DNA of 64,000 nt from Lacticaseibacillus zeae DSM 20178 = KCTC 3804 (GCF_000260435.1 NZ_BACQ01000052.1:1-64000), one strand, 5' to 3'. Shown: positions 16,675 through 29,326, numbered from the stretch's first letter. Notes: a model not told the origin generated them from the sequence alone. Translations and numbers: made by a program.

Positions 16675-18009
16675 TCACCGAATCTTATGCCATGCTGCTG
16701 CACCCTCAGCCGGGAAAATATGCGCCATTTGCCACATCTGATCGCGACTCAGATGGTAGACAATCGCCGGCAATAACGTGTTGATTGCGTCTTCGGCCTG
16801 AGCACTGTACTCCGTGGCGCCGACAAGATGATGTTCCTGATCGAACACCAAAAGGCTATCACCCACCGTTTCCTGATCGGTTTGGTGATACCAGTCATCA
16901 GGAATGTGATTGTGCACGACCTTGTAAGTATCATCTTTGACAGCTTCCGGTGCCACACCGACTTTGGCAATTCTTGGCGAGGTGTAAACCGTCGACGGAA
17001 TCGCCGGATAATCAATCGGCGCACTCGTTTGGCCACTCAACAACTTGTAAAGGTAATAGGACTCAAACGTGGCCGTTGGTGTTAATTTCGGTTGCGGTTT
17101 GTCTAAAACATCGCCCGATGCATAAATATTGGCCACATTGGTTCGCAGATAGTCGTCCACAAGAATCCCGTGCTGGTTAAACTTGACGCCGACATTTTCT
17201 AACCCCAGTTGCTCAACATTCGGGATTCGGCCGGTTGCATCCAGCACCCAATCGACAACTAACTGTCCCTTGTCGCCATAATGAATCACAATGCCATCAG
17301 CGGTCTTCTCAAGCGCCGTCACCGCCGCGTTCGGCGTGAATTGAATGCCCCGTTTCGTCATGTCGGCCATCACATCTTCGACAAACGGCTGGTGGAATTC
17401 CCGCAAAGCACGATCATGATGCATCAACACATGGACATCGGCGCCTGCCGCATTGGCAATCGTCGCAAATTCCATACTGATATAGCCAGATCCCAAAATG
17501 CCGATTCGCTTCGGCAAGACGTCCAGATCCATGAAGGCCCGACTGTCATGGGCTAAATCGGTCCCCGGAACATCGATGCGATGCGGGCGCTGGCCAGTCG
17601 CAATGACAATTTTGTCAGCGGTATAAGTCTTTTCACCAACAACAATCGTGTGCGCGTCCTGAAATTTCCCATAGCCATGGATGATCGTCACGCCGTTTTG
17701 GGTTAATCCCGTACCAATAGCATTCGGTAACGGCTTAATCACGGCTTGTTTATGGGCCACTAATGCCGACCAGTTGATCTTGATATTGCCAGACACAACA
17801 CCCTGCATCCGTTCTGCCAACCGCTGCAAAACCACCGGCGTATCAAGCGTGATTTTCGCGTTACACCCATAATTCGGGCAGGTGCCGCCGATCATGTCAC
17901 CTTCAACCACCGCAACTTTTTTTCCCGAAGCTGCCAATGGGCCGGCCCCGTCAAACGCGCCATGCCCACTACCTAAGTACAAGACATCAAAATCATATGG
18001 ATTCTTCAA
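16675..18009 (-). CDS. FAD/NAD(P)-dependent disulfide oxidoreductase (glutathione reductase family)
   Basis: A 444-residue pyridine nucleotide-disulfide oxidoreductase. FAD-binding GSGHGAFDG lies near the N-terminus and the redox pair is CPNYGC within GGTCPNYGCNAK (usual GGTCxNxGCxPSK). The NAD(P) fold starts at GILGSGYISMEFA, the second FAD motif is NIYASGDV, and there is a C-terminal dimerisation domain. Relatives reduce low-molecular disulfides, mercury or unknown electron acceptors; the substrate is unclear. The start is TTG 18009, which has AAGGAGG 8 bp upstream; the longer ATG frame lacks a binding site. It stands alone, with element B directly after its stop. Confidence 0.85.
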   Translation of the reverse strand: MKNPYDFDVLYLGSGHGAFDGAGPLAASGKKVAVVEGDMIGGTCPNYGCNAKITLDTPVVLQRLAERMQGVVSGNIKINWSALVAHKQAVIKPLPNAIGTGLTQNGVTIIHGYGKFQDAHTIVVGEKTYTADKIVIATGQRPHRIDVPGTDLAHDSRAFMDLDVLPKRIGILGSGYISMEFATIANAAGADVHVLMHHDRALREFHQPFVEDVMADMTKRGIQFTPNAAVTALEKTADGIVIHYGDKGQLVVDWVLDATGRIPNVEQLGLENVGVKFNQHGILVDDYLRTNVANIYASGDVLDKPQPKLTPTATFESYYLYKLLSGQTSAPIDYPAIPSTVYTSPRIAKVGVAPEAVKDDTYKVVHNHIPDDWYHQTDQETVGDSLLVFDQEHHLVGATEYSAQAEDAINTLLPAIVYHLSRDQMWQMAHIFPAEGAAAWHKIR

Positions 18010-18163
18010 AACATCGACCTCCTTATGACGCTGTCTACTAACAACGAAGTAAGCATAACAGATGGTATACAAATTAGTCACGGACAATGCTTAGCGGTGG
18101 ACACATTTTTTGAAGCCTTTAGACATAGCACTCTTCACAACATGTTGACTTGATAGTAAAAAA

Positions 18164-18205
18164 GTTCCGGTAAGGGCGACTGTTTTCGCAATCACTTACC
18201 GGAAC
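18164..18205 (-). terminator. Terminator after the MFS gene
   Basis: GTTCCGGTAAG (18164-18174) and CTTACCGGAAC (18195-18205) are perfect complements; on the minus strand six T follow. Confidence 0.85.
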
Positions 18206-18225
18206 TCTTAAATGCTTTTATGAAA

Positions 18226-19644
18226 CTAAAGATCGCGACTCACTTGGGGCTTTTTAACTTGGAAGGCAACGATCAGACCAACCACCGCAAGGATTAAGAC
18301 AAACACGAAACCATAGTGCGAGCCGATTGTCAGTCCTGATTGTCCGGCTGCTTGAGCGGAACCCAAGGCGAGCATGCTTGTGGCAACCGCCGTTGAAACT
18401 GCACCGACAATTTGCTGCAAGGTGTTCAGCAAGGCGCTGCCATCTGCACTTTCGGCGCCGCTCAAACTGTTCAACCCATACGTCTGCGCTGGGGACATCG
18501 CAAGCGGCGCCCCAATCATTAAGGTCACATGTCCCAAAATGATCCACCAAAGCGGACTTTGCGCCCCACTGCTGAGCAATATCAGGATCCCGAGAATGGC
18601 AATCACAAATCCGCCACGGGCTAACCACTTCGCCCCATGACTGTCATACATCCGGCCGGCAATCGCTGAAACCGCGGCGTTGACAATCCCGCCTGGCAAC
18701 ATCACGAGACCAGTCATCGCGACTGGTAGGCCAATAACGCGCTGCAGGTACATCGGCAACAAATACATCGAAGCCAGAATCACGCCAAAATCCAGCATGA
18801 CCAGTAAGGTACCAACCGTAAACTGTTTATTGGCGAAGACCCGCAAGTTCAACATCGGTTTTTTCAACGTCAACTGTCGCCGGGTATAAAACGCCAAACC
18901 GGCAATACCGATCAGCAGTGAAACCGCTACTGTGAGGGATAACCAACCCGAATCACTCGCCATGGTTGTGCCAACGACAATCCCGGCAAAACCGATCGAA
19001 GAGGCAACAATCGAGATCCAGTCAACCGGTGTTTTGGTTTGGTGATAGACATTTTCCATTGACGTTAAGGTGAAAATAAATGCCAATACCAAGAACGGGA
19101 CAAATAACCAAAAAATATCATGCCAGGTAAACTTGGCCAGGATGAGTCCGGTAATGGTCGGGCCGATCGCAGGCGCAAACATGATCACCGGTGCTGCCAA
19201 TCCCATCACTGTTCCCAGTTTATACGGCGGGAAAATCTGCATCGCTACCGAAAACATCAGCGGCAGAATCAAGCCGGTTCCAATGCCCTGAATAAGGCGA
19301 CCGATTAAGACAACGGCAAAACTGGCGCCCATCGCGGAAACAACGGAGCCAAGAATAAAGGCGCCTAATGCGAATAAAATAATTCTTTTCGTATTAAACC
19401 ATTTGGACAAAAGACTGGAAATCGGCATGCAGATCCCGATGACCAGCATATACCCGGTGACAAGCCATTGAATCGTGCCTTGTGACACATTCAGCGCCGT
19501 CATCAGACTAGGTAAGGCGATATTAAGCGATGTTTCTGAAAACATGCCGACAAATGCCCCGATCATCAGCCCAATCATGGCCAAGGCCGGATGCGCGATA
19601 TGAACGCGTGCTTGTGGCATTGCTTTTGTTTGTGATAATTGCAT
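18226..19644 (-). CDS. DHA2-family MFS drug exporter (14 helices)
   Basis: A 472-residue major facilitator with about 14 membrane segments. The motif C stretch GLAAPVIMFAPAIGPTITG and the motif A-like LIQGIGTGLILP place it in the EmrB/QacA (DHA2) drug:proton antiporter group. It would pump hydrophobic toxic compounds out of the cell. A TetR regulator gene sits 50 bp upstream on the same strand, so the pair is a typical self-regulated efflux operon. The substrate is unknown. Confidence 0.9.
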   Translation of the reverse strand: MQLSQTKAMPQARVHIAHPALAMIGLMIGAFVGMFSETSLNIALPSLMTALNVSQGTIQWLVTGYMLVIGICMPISSLLSKWFNTKRIILFALGAFILGSVVSAMGASFAVVLIGRLIQGIGTGLILPLMFSVAMQIFPPYKLGTVMGLAAPVIMFAPAIGPTITGLILAKFTWHDIFWLFVPFLVLAFIFTLTSMENVYHQTKTPVDWISIVASSIGFAGIVVGTTMASDSGWLSLTVAVSLLIGIAGLAFYTRRQLTLKKPMLNLRVFANKQFTVGTLLVMLDFGVILASMYLLPMYLQRVIGLPVAMTGLVMLPGGIVNAAVSAIAGRMYDSHGAKWLARGGFVIAILGILILLSSGAQSPLWWIILGHVTLMIGAPLAMSPAQTYGLNSLSGAESADGSALLNTLQQIVGAVSTAVATSMLALGSAQAAGQSGLTIGSHYGFVFVLILAVVGLIVAFQVKKPQVSRDL

Positions 19645-19694
19645 GAATAACTTCCTTTTCTACTTTCGAATCAATCAACAATTGGCAGGCATTT

Positions 19695-20261
19695 TCAAGA
19701 CGTCAGTGCCTGTTTAATCAGGTAAGACAGGTGAGCCGCGGTTTGCCGTAACAAGTCAGGATTCGCTTTGGTAGTCGCGATCATAATGGTGCCTTCGATC
19801 GTTGCCTGAACGAATTGTCCCAGTTGCCGCGCCGGGACCACTGACATCCCCGCTGAAACCAGTTTGTCGGTGTATAAATCTTCAAGTTGCGTATAAACCG
19901 CACTGCAAGCTGCCTGCAATTTCGGATCATCGCGAGTTTCTAGTGCGATCAGGCTGATTGAATGGCTACTGAGCCGACCATGCTGTTGCATCTCCTCCGC
20001 CATTTCCGCCAGCTGTCCGGTCAAGGCAATTTCCGGCGCCGCATCCCGGTCAAGTGCTTGTTTAACCCGCGCCAAAATTTGCGCACCCGCATACTCAATC
20101 GCGGCTTTAATTAGCTGCTCTTTGCCTTCTGGGAAATAATAATAAAGTGATCCTTTCGGGGTCCCGCTGACGGCCAGAATTTTTGATAATCCTGTTGCCC
20201 TGCCCCCTTCCTCCTGAAAAAGATCCGCAGCTGTCGCGACTAACTTTTCACGTGTGTTCAT
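19695..20261 (-). CDS. TetR-family repressor of the adjacent efflux pump
   Basis: A 188-residue TetR regulator. The N-terminal helix-turn-helix runs about residues 5-50 (TREKLVATAADLFQEEG, then GTPKGSLYYYFPEGKEQL), followed by a ligand-binding helical domain. ATG 20261, after GGAGG, is the right start; the upstream extension lies across the promoter and is non-coding. It would repress its own transcript with the MFS gene and release it when a drug binds. Confidence 0.9.
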   Translation of the reverse strand: MNTREKLVATAADLFQEEGGRATGLSKILAVSGTPKGSLYYYFPEGKEQLIKAAIEYAGAQILARVKQALDRDAAPEIALTGQLAEMAEEMQQHGRLSSHSISLIALETRDDPKLQAACSAVYTQLEDLYTDKLVSAGMSVVPARQLGQFVQATIEGTIMIATTKANPDLLRQTAAHLSYLIKQALTS

Positions 20262-20281
20262 TGCTAACCTCCAGATTATAA

Positions 20282-20323
20282 CAACCGGTCTATATAATAC
20301 TGCTGTTTTCTGGAAAAAGTCAA
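20282..20323 (-). promoter_or_regulatory. Promoter and possible operator of the tetR-MFS operon
   Basis: Minus-strand TTGACT (20318-20323), 18-bp spacer, TATTAT (20294-20299). Next to the -10, over the start site, is a partly symmetric sequence centred on ACCGGT (about 20279-20296), a plausible TetR site. Confidence 0.55.
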
Positions 20324-20408
20324 TTTTATTTTTAGAAATATGAAAATGGGTTCCGTTTCGCATCTTGCAGCATAAGCTGTTTTCCGGTAGAGAAGCCCCA
20401 ATGCGCAC

Positions 20409-20438
20409 GAAAAAAGCTGCCCCTTGAATGAGCAGCTT
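20409..20438 (-). terminator. Terminator of the P-type ATPase gene
   Basis: AAGCTGC (20414-20420) and GCAGCTT (20432-20438) form the stem; six T follow on the minus strand. Confidence 0.75.
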
Positions 20439-20471
20439 AATGCAATCAGCACCAGTTTATTTGAAAAGAGA

Positions 20472-23267
20472 TTATTTTTTCCCAGCCACTGCCAACCAAG
20501 CCTCTTTGATTCCCGAAAGTACAAGCGTAGGAATAGCCGGCAGCACAGTGACTAGCAAATATTGTTGCCATGTCAGCATTTGGGTACCCATCACCACGTT
20601 AAAAAACGGTAAAGTAGTGACCAATAGTGAACTCACGGCAGCAAAACTCACTGCAGCAAGCAACTTGATATTGCTAAATGGATTGCGTCGGTATAAAGTC
20701 GTCGTGCTTCGGGCATCAAAGACGTGCCACAATTGGCCAAACACCAGTGTCAGGAACGCGATCGTCTGGGCTGTAGCAGCTGGTAAACCGGCACTGGCTG
20801 CCCAGATAAATGCAACATACACCGTACCGCCCATGACGGTCCCGCGAACGAAGATGCGGCCCACCATGCCTTTTAAAATTGAAGTATTGGTATCACGCGG
20901 TTTTTGCTTCATCTGGTCTGCTTGTGGTTTATCATACGCTAAGGCAAAGCTTGGCAACGCGTCCGAAATCATGTTCACCCACAAAACCATGAGTGCGGTC
21001 AGCGTTGGTGTAGTTACGCTGACGTGACCAATGGGACCGGTCATCAAGATGACGCCTAACAGTAACGCCAGCACTTCCGCAACATTGGTCGTCAATTCAT
21101 GACGCATAAAGTTTTTAATGTTTCCGAAGATTGTCCGGCCAGCTGCGACTGACTTTTCGATGGTGGTAAATTTATCATCGAGCAAAATCAAATCGGCCGC
21201 ATCTTTGGTGACTTCGGTGCCATTGATGCCCATGGCGATGCCAATATCCGCGGCGCGCAACGCCGGCGCATCATTGATCCCGTCACCGGTCATGGCAACC
21301 ACTTGGCCGCGCCGTTGCAAAGCTTTAACGATCCGTTGCTTGTGCTCCGGGGACACGCGCGCATAAACCCGCGCTTCCAAGACCACATCATCTAACTCTG
21401 CATCAGGCAGTTTGTCTAACATGGCACCTTCAATAACTTGGGCATCTTTTTTCTGAACAATTCCCAGTTTATAGGCAATGGCACGCGCAGTTGCTGCGTG
21501 GTCGCCGGTAATCATGACGACATTTACCCCAGCCGCGTGTAACGTCTGAATCGAGCGCTTCACTTCCGGGCGTGGTGGATCGATGATGCCGGCGATTCCA
21601 AGCAGTGTCAGATGTTGCTCCAGCTCCGCCGTCTCACCGTGCAACGCCAGCGATTCGTCAATGGCCCGTTCCGTGATTGCAATGGTTCGCAACGCATCAT
21701 TGGCAAAGTCCAGAATCACTTTTTCCATGTCCGCCCGCGCATCTGCAATCGGCACCAGCTGATCATGATCCACCACCTGGTCCGTTTTCTGCAAAATAAC
21801 ATCCGGCGCGCCTTTGGTTAACACTTTGAATTGACCGTTTTCTTTAATGACAACGCTCATCATTTTCCGCGTTGAATCAAACGGCAATACCCGAAAAATG
21901 TCAATGTCACGTTGATCGGTTTTTTCCAGCAAAGTCGCCCGGTCAATGCCACCTTTTGCGCCAGCCACGACCAACGCCACGTCGGTCGGATTACCAAACG
22001 GCTGGGAGCGACCATCTTCGTCTTGCGTGACATTAGCTTCGTTGTTTAACACCGCTGCCTGCAAAAACTGCTCAACTGCAGGGGTGTCCTGCTCATCTAC
22101 TGGTAAAAAATCACCGGTTGTGTCGTAACCATTACCTTCGACTTCATAATGCGCGCCGTTAGCAAAAAAGCGCGTCACCGTCATTTCGTTTTTCGTCAGC
22201 GTGCCGGTTTTGTCGGACGCAATATAATTCGTGGCGCCTAAGGTTTCAACCGAGTTCAGCGACTTAATCAAGCCTTGATTCTTGGCTAGCTTGGTTGCAC
22301 CAATGGTTAAGACAATCGACAAAACGGCCGGCAGTGCATCGGGTATCGCAGCCACGGCAAGAGCAATCGCAGTGGACAGTGACGCTGCCAGTATTTCAAA
22401 AGAGAGGTTACCGGTTTGCTGATAGGCTTTAAACAAGGCCAATCCTAACGTCAGGAAAACAATCCCGATCGCAACGATCATCAGCTTTTTGCTCAAACTG
22501 TGAACGACCCGCTCGATCGGCGTCTTTTGCGTTTGCACGTCATTCATCAACTTGGCGATTTTGCCGAGTTCGGTTTCCATCCCGGTGGCAACCACAACGC
22601 CATATCCGTTCCCGGCAGTTATCATCGAACCGGAAAAGCCCATGTTGGTCTGATCGCCTAGTTCGACTTCCTCAGTCAAGGCATGGGATTGCTTGCTCAC
22701 AGGTTCCGCTTCACCGGTTAAGTGCGCCTCGGATGTTTGTAAATTGGCCACCCGCAGCCACCGCACATCGGCTTCCAAAAAGTCGCCGGTCTGTACCCGA
22801 ACGATATCACCCGGCACCAACTCGGCAACCGGCACATCTTCCCAAATGCCATCGCGTAACACCCGCGCCTGATGATCCGCCATATTGCGTAGCGCGTCCA
22901 TTGACTTTTTAGCCGATTGCGCCTGCCAGTAGCCCAAGCCGGAATTGACGCCGATAAGAATTAAGATCGCAATACTTTCATAAATCGCCGCCATCCCGTG
23001 GCCATGATTACCGGTGACAAAAAAATCATACGCCGCACTCAACAACGCCAAGCCGACTGCAACAAATAAAATAATGACAAGTGGTTCCTTGAGTGTCAGT
23101 AGAAATTGACGCCACGCTGGAATCGTTGGCGCGGCTTTCAATGCGTTCGGGCCGAACTTTGCCAATCTCGCCTCAGCCTCTGCGCTCGTTAATCCATGTG
23201 TCCGATTCGTCGTCAGTGCGGTTAAAACTTCTTCTTTGTGCTTTAAATAAACTTTGTTCATGGTCAT
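20472..23267 (-). CDS. Cation-transporting P-type ATPase, PacL/Ca2+-type (P2A)
   Basis: A 931-residue P-type ATPase. It has an N-terminal cation ATPase domain, the TGE actuator motif (HLTGEAEPVSKQ), the phosphorylation motif DKTGTLTKNEMTV, nucleotide-binding KGAPD, and the hinge TGDGINDAPALRAADIGIAM. Helix 4 carries PDALPAV and helix 6 NMISDALP, at the sites that bind the ion in PacL/SERCA pumps. The ion is probably Ca2+, but Mn2+ or Na+ cannot be excluded since PEGLP is replaced by PDALP. About ten helices are present. It has its own long upstream region with an attenuator-like hairpin and repeat A. Confidence 0.9.
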   Translation of the reverse strand: MTMNKVYLKHKEEVLTALTTNRTHGLTSAEAEARLAKFGPNALKAAPTIPAWRQFLLTLKEPLVIILFVAVGLALLSAAYDFFVTGNHGHGMAAIYESIAILILIGVNSGLGYWQAQSAKKSMDALRNMADHQARVLRDGIWEDVPVAELVPGDIVRVQTGDFLEADVRWLRVANLQTSEAHLTGEAEPVSKQSHALTEEVELGDQTNMGFSGSMITAGNGYGVVVATGMETELGKIAKLMNDVQTQKTPIERVVHSLSKKLMIVAIGIVFLTLGLALFKAYQQTGNLSFEILAASLSTAIALAVAAIPDALPAVLSIVLTIGATKLAKNQGLIKSLNSVETLGATNYIASDKTGTLTKNEMTVTRFFANGAHYEVEGNGYDTTGDFLPVDEQDTPAVEQFLQAAVLNNEANVTQDEDGRSQPFGNPTDVALVVAGAKGGIDRATLLEKTDQRDIDIFRVLPFDSTRKMMSVVIKENGQFKVLTKGAPDVILQKTDQVVDHDQLVPIADARADMEKVILDFANDALRTIAITERAIDESLALHGETAELEQHLTLLGIAGIIDPPRPEVKRSIQTLHAAGVNVVMITGDHAATARAIAYKLGIVQKKDAQVIEGAMLDKLPDAELDDVVLEARVYARVSPEHKQRIVKALQRRGQVVAMTGDGINDAPALRAADIGIAMGINGTEVTKDAADLILLDDKFTTIEKSVAAGRTIFGNIKNFMRHELTTNVAEVLALLLGVILMTGPIGHVSVTTPTLTALMVLWVNMISDALPSFALAYDKPQADQMKQKPRDTNTSILKGMVGRIFVRGTVMGGTVYVAFIWAASAGLPAATAQTIAFLTLVFGQLWHVFDARSTTTLYRRNPFSNIKLLAAVSFAAVSSLLVTTLPFFNVVMGTQMLTWQQYLLVTVLPAIPTLVLSGIKEAWLAVAGKK

Positions 23268-23347
23268 CCCTTTCTTGATATACGTTCTCGAATTCGGTTG
23301 GTGGCGCTTTTTTGCTTGCTTAGGCTATTTGAAACCTGCCTCTCCAT

Positions 23348-23446
23348 AACGCGTTCGCCGGCGCAGGAGTCTGCGTGTAAGGAACTTGGGCGCAATGACC
23401 AAGGCCACTTACACTCCGACTCCTAAACGCGCCGGCTCACGCTCAC
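23348..23446 (+). repeat. Repeat family A, copy 3
   Basis: About 99 bp, from AACGCGTTCGCCGGCGCAGG to CCGGCTCACGCTCAC, with the same nested pairing as the other copies. It lies in the gap between the 6-phospho-beta-glucosidase gene and the P-type ATPase gene. Confidence 0.85.
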
Positions 23447-23508
23447 AAAAAGAGCGCACGCCTCGACGCCCTTTCTTCCCCAGGAAAGGCATCTTGAAGC
23501 ATACGCTC
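23447..23508 (-). terminator. Long intrinsic terminator or leader attenuator
   Basis: Positions 23508-23484 pair with 23476-23452 over about 24 bp, with several U-G pairs that exist only in minus-strand RNA, then five U. It may simply end the beta-glucoside operon, whose last stop is at 23603. A promoter-like element lies just before it (23540-23569), so it may instead be an attenuator for the ATPase gene. Confidence 0.75.
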
Positions 23509-23539
23509 AACCGATTCGTTGCTATTCACTATAACTAAT

Positions 23540-23569
23540 ATTAAAACATAACACCGTTAACCTTGTCAA
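23540..23569 (-). promoter_or_regulatory. Promoter-like element before the attenuator hairpin
   Basis: Minus-strand TTGACA (23564-23569), 18-bp spacer, TTTAAT (23540-23545). Transcripts starting near 23533 would meet the long hairpin after about 25 nt and then run on to the P-type ATPase gene. Confidence 0.5.
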
Positions 23570-23602
23570 GTTGGACTCAGGCACCCTAACGCAAGCCGTC
23601 AG

Positions 23603-26921
<3,319 letters not shown>

Positions 26922-26953
26922 TTTTCTTTCCTCCAGACCTTGGGCAATAAAAA

Positions 26954-27002
26954 AACCAGAAAGACGAAACCTAGGGCGTGCCTAAGTCAAGTCTTTCTGG
27001 TT
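26954..27002 (-). terminator. Antiterminator-controlled terminator before the PTS gene
   Basis: AACCAGAAAGAC (26954-26965) and GTCTTTCTGGTT (26991-27002) form a 12-bp stem followed by a U-run on the minus strand. Its 5' strand overlaps the RAT, so the two structures are mutually exclusive. Confidence 0.9.
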
Positions 27003-27027
27003 TTGCCTAATTCAATAGTAACAAGCC
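26999..27027 (-). promoter_or_regulatory. Ribonucleic antiterminator (RAT) for LicT
   Basis: The minus strand has GGCTTGTTACT at the 5' side and AGGCAAAACC at the 3' side over 29 nt, closely matching the BglG/LicT RAT consensus. Binding of the antiterminator would block the overlapping terminator and allow expression of the PTS and glucosidase genes. Confidence 0.88.
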
Positions 27028-27083
27028 AGATGGTACTGTATTCGCTTTCAATAACCACATCTTATCTGATTCATTAGCCGTCG

Positions 27084-27944
27084 TCAACTACTTTTTAAAT
27101 TTTGCGCATGACTGGCAGCTAATCGGGAAATATGCAAGGTTAAATAGATCTGCTCGTTTTTGGAAACGGGTACGTTGACCTTCTGCTCGATGAACTGAAC
27201 AACATCCTCCATACACTGATAAGCCTGCACATAATCTTCTTGCAAATGTGCTAACAGGGCATGGTCGTAACTCGCTTCCTGTTTATCTGTGTGCGCGTAA
27301 ACCCGTTGAAGGAAAAACTTAAGATGAATCGCTAATCGCTGGTACTCCGGTGTTTTGGTGTTCATGTCCAGTCCCAGCCGATAGAAAATAATTTTCGTAA
27401 CATTCGCCAGCATCTGCGTAAACGCCAACGAATCAACCGGCTGCTGATGATTGAGATCGTTGCTGACAAACTTCAATGCGATGAAGCCGGCCTCGTCTTC
27501 CGGCAACGTTTCGCCTAACTGCTCAGCCACTGCTTCCAACGCCCACTTGCCCATTCGATATTCTTGCTCATAGGCCATCTGAATTTCCCACAACAGTCGG
27601 TTATGCAATAACAAATTGTCATGCAACCGCATTACCGCGAAGTGCAGATGATCAGCCAATTCAATCAGCAAATAACTGTTAAATGTTGTCTGCAGCTGAA
27701 CTTCTGCCTCTTGCACAATCCGCGCCGCCAGCGTCAAATACTCGCTCGGTAAGCTGGCAATCGTTTTCGCCGCAATTTTTAACTTGGTTTGGTCTTCCGG
27801 AACGTACACCTTCATGCTGTCTCGCAACGTCAGTGTTTCCCCTTTTTTGGCATGAAACCCGATACCGCGTTCAACGATAATCGTCTCGCGCTGCTCATGC
27901 CGAACCACAACCGCATTATTGTTAAGAATCGTTTCAATGATCAT
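27084..27944 (-). CDS. licT: BglG/LicT-family transcriptional antiterminator
   Basis: A 286-residue protein. The N-terminal RNA-binding CAT domain (1-55, with LNNNAVVV and GIGFHAKKG) is followed by two PRD domains (about 65-170 and 175-280) with conserved histidines (LADHLHFA, LALHLK-type IHLKFFL). Phosphorylation of the PRDs by the PTS governs dimerisation and RNA binding. Its target RAT is 60 bp downstream, before the PTS gene. Its own start follows GGAGGAGG. It is the first gene of the licT-bglP-bgl operon. Confidence 0.93.
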   Translation of the reverse strand: MIIETILNNNAVVVRHEQRETIIVERGIGFHAKKGETLTLRDSMKVYVPEDQTKLKIAAKTIASLPSEYLTLAARIVQEAEVQLQTTFNSYLLIELADHLHFAVMRLHDNLLLHNRLLWEIQMAYEQEYRMGKWALEAVAEQLGETLPEDEAGFIALKFVSNDLNHQQPVDSLAFTQMLANVTKIIFYRLGLDMNTKTPEYQRLAIHLKFFLQRVYAHTDKQEASYDHALLAHLQEDYVQAYQCMEDVVQFIEQKVNVPVSKNEQIYLTLHISRLAASHAQNLKSS

Positions 27945-28036
27945 GGCGTGCCCTCCTCCAAGACGGTCAGACCATTTGCTGATCCGTGTTCAAATTCAGG
28001 CTAACAATCTTTTGGAAAAATGACAACGGAAACATC

Positions 28037-29227
28037 TTAATTCATTTTACTAAGGTCAACTTCTTCTTGGCCTAACTGATCAAGCCAGTTCAACATGGTT
28101 GTCAATGCAAGCCCGACATTGCCGAGCTGACAATGATTGCTGGCAAATTCTTTTGCCGTAAATCTCCTTGCTGTTAGCGAATGTACATGTTCTAAGGTAC
28201 TAATTTGCCGTGGTAACTGATCATTTGCGACGTAATGATCATTGGCTCCAGCAAGTAATAAAACATCCTGCTTAACTAACGGCGAAATCTTATCGGTCGT
28301 ATAATTGAACGTTTTCTGGATAAAATCGAATGGCGTCTCAACTCCCATCACCTTCATACCCTGTTGGAATGCCCATTGAAGCATTAAACTTTTCGCCATG
28401 AGCTGGTCAGCCATTCCATTAATCTGATCTTTATTCCCTTCGGTTACTAATGATCGGTTGAATTTCTTTCTAAGCTCAGCTGGTAACTGATTCATCAAGC
28501 AATCAAAAAAGTCGGGAAAAATATCATAACAAATAACGCGGTTGATGCGCGGTTCAAAGGCCGCTGCCCTTAAAGCAAGATTACCACCCAACGACATACC
28601 GATAGCAGTTGCCTTGTCGACATGAAAATAATCAAGCACCGCTTTTACCGGTTTTTCCCACTGGTGCGTCATCGGCAAATATTCCTCTTCCAAACAATAA
28701 CCTTGGCCAGGGCCATCAAAATAGATGACATCATATCCCGCGTCACGCAAGACCAGCATGAGCCGGGTCACTTCCTCAATGTCACCATCAAAGCCATTTA
28801 AAAATAAAAGGGTGCCCCGCGGATTTGAAGGTGTTATCCGGTAGGCAGACATGTGCCCATTTTCATAAGGGATCAAAAAGTGCTGTTTTTCAGTAATGCC
28901 GTAATAAGCGTTGCTCAGCGAGATAAATTGATGACGCAGGTTGATTTTTCCTGAATCGGTTGAAGGTAGGTAAAATTCTGCTAGTCTAAAGTACATCGCA
29001 GCGTGTAACTTTTCATTCTTTTTTAGTGCTGATTTGCCAGAGCTTTCGAACGCTGTAACAAGTTCGGTATAAGTTTGCTTAGGATCATCAAGACGTTTCA
29101 TCTGCTGCAACATTTCGCGATCATTTGACCAGTTAAAGAACCGATTCATTTGGAAATTGACACTCTGATCATGGTTCACTTGATAAAGACCGACTGGAAA
29201 ATCTGATACCGTCCATTTTTTTGGCAT
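28037..29227 (-). CDS. Alpha/beta hydrolase
   Basis: A 396-residue alpha/beta hydrolase of the FrsA/esterase-like type. The oxyanion segment is LLFLNGFDGD, the nucleophile serine lies in GMSLGGN, the acid is likely the aspartate in LLAGANDHY and the base the histidine in ASNHCQLGN. An N-terminal helical region of about 130 residues precedes the core. The substrate is unknown. AAAGGAAC precedes the start. It is divergent from a TetR gene with a perfect palindrome between them, so it is probably the controlled target. Confidence 0.85.
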   Translation of the reverse strand: MPKKWTVSDFPVGLYQVNHDQSVNFQMNRFFNWSNDREMLQQMKRLDDPKQTYTELVTAFESSGKSALKKNEKLHAAMYFRLAEFYLPSTDSGKINLRHQFISLSNAYYGITEKQHFLIPYENGHMSAYRITPSNPRGTLLFLNGFDGDIEEVTRLMLVLRDAGYDVIYFDGPGQGYCLEEEYLPMTHQWEKPVKAVLDYFHVDKATAIGMSLGGNLALRAAAFEPRINRVICYDIFPDFFDCLMNQLPAELRKKFNRSLVTEGNKDQINGMADQLMAKSLMLQWAFQQGMKVMGVETPFDFIQKTFNYTTDKISPLVKQDVLLLAGANDHYVANDQLPRQISTLEHVHSLTARRFTAKEFASNHCQLGNVGLALTTMLNWLDQLGQEEVDLSKMN

Positions 29228-29300
29228 TATAAAGTTCCTTTCTTGATGCTGAATCCACTATACATGCCGTTATAAAACGGCTACAATGCTTAACAGACGG

Positions 29301-29326
29301 CCATTTGTTGCTTATACAACAAATGG
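29301..29326. promoter_or_regulatory. Perfect palindromic operator between hydrolase and tetR genes
   Basis: CCATTTGTTG (29301-29310) and CAACAAATGG (29317-29326), spaced by six bases, form a perfect 10-bp inverted repeat. It lies just upstream of the hydrolase promoter (TTGTAG, 18 bp, TATAGT on the minus strand) and 47 bp before the tetR start, ideal for control of both. Confidence 0.8.

Noticed and set aside
16476-16784. 102-residue frame across element B
   Set aside because: It is made of the repeat sequence and recurs in copy 3; the pattern is structural, not coding.
23447-23569. yybP-ykoY Mn riboswitch before the P-type ATPase
   Set aside because: The conserved core sequence of that riboswitch is not present; only a long hairpin is seen.
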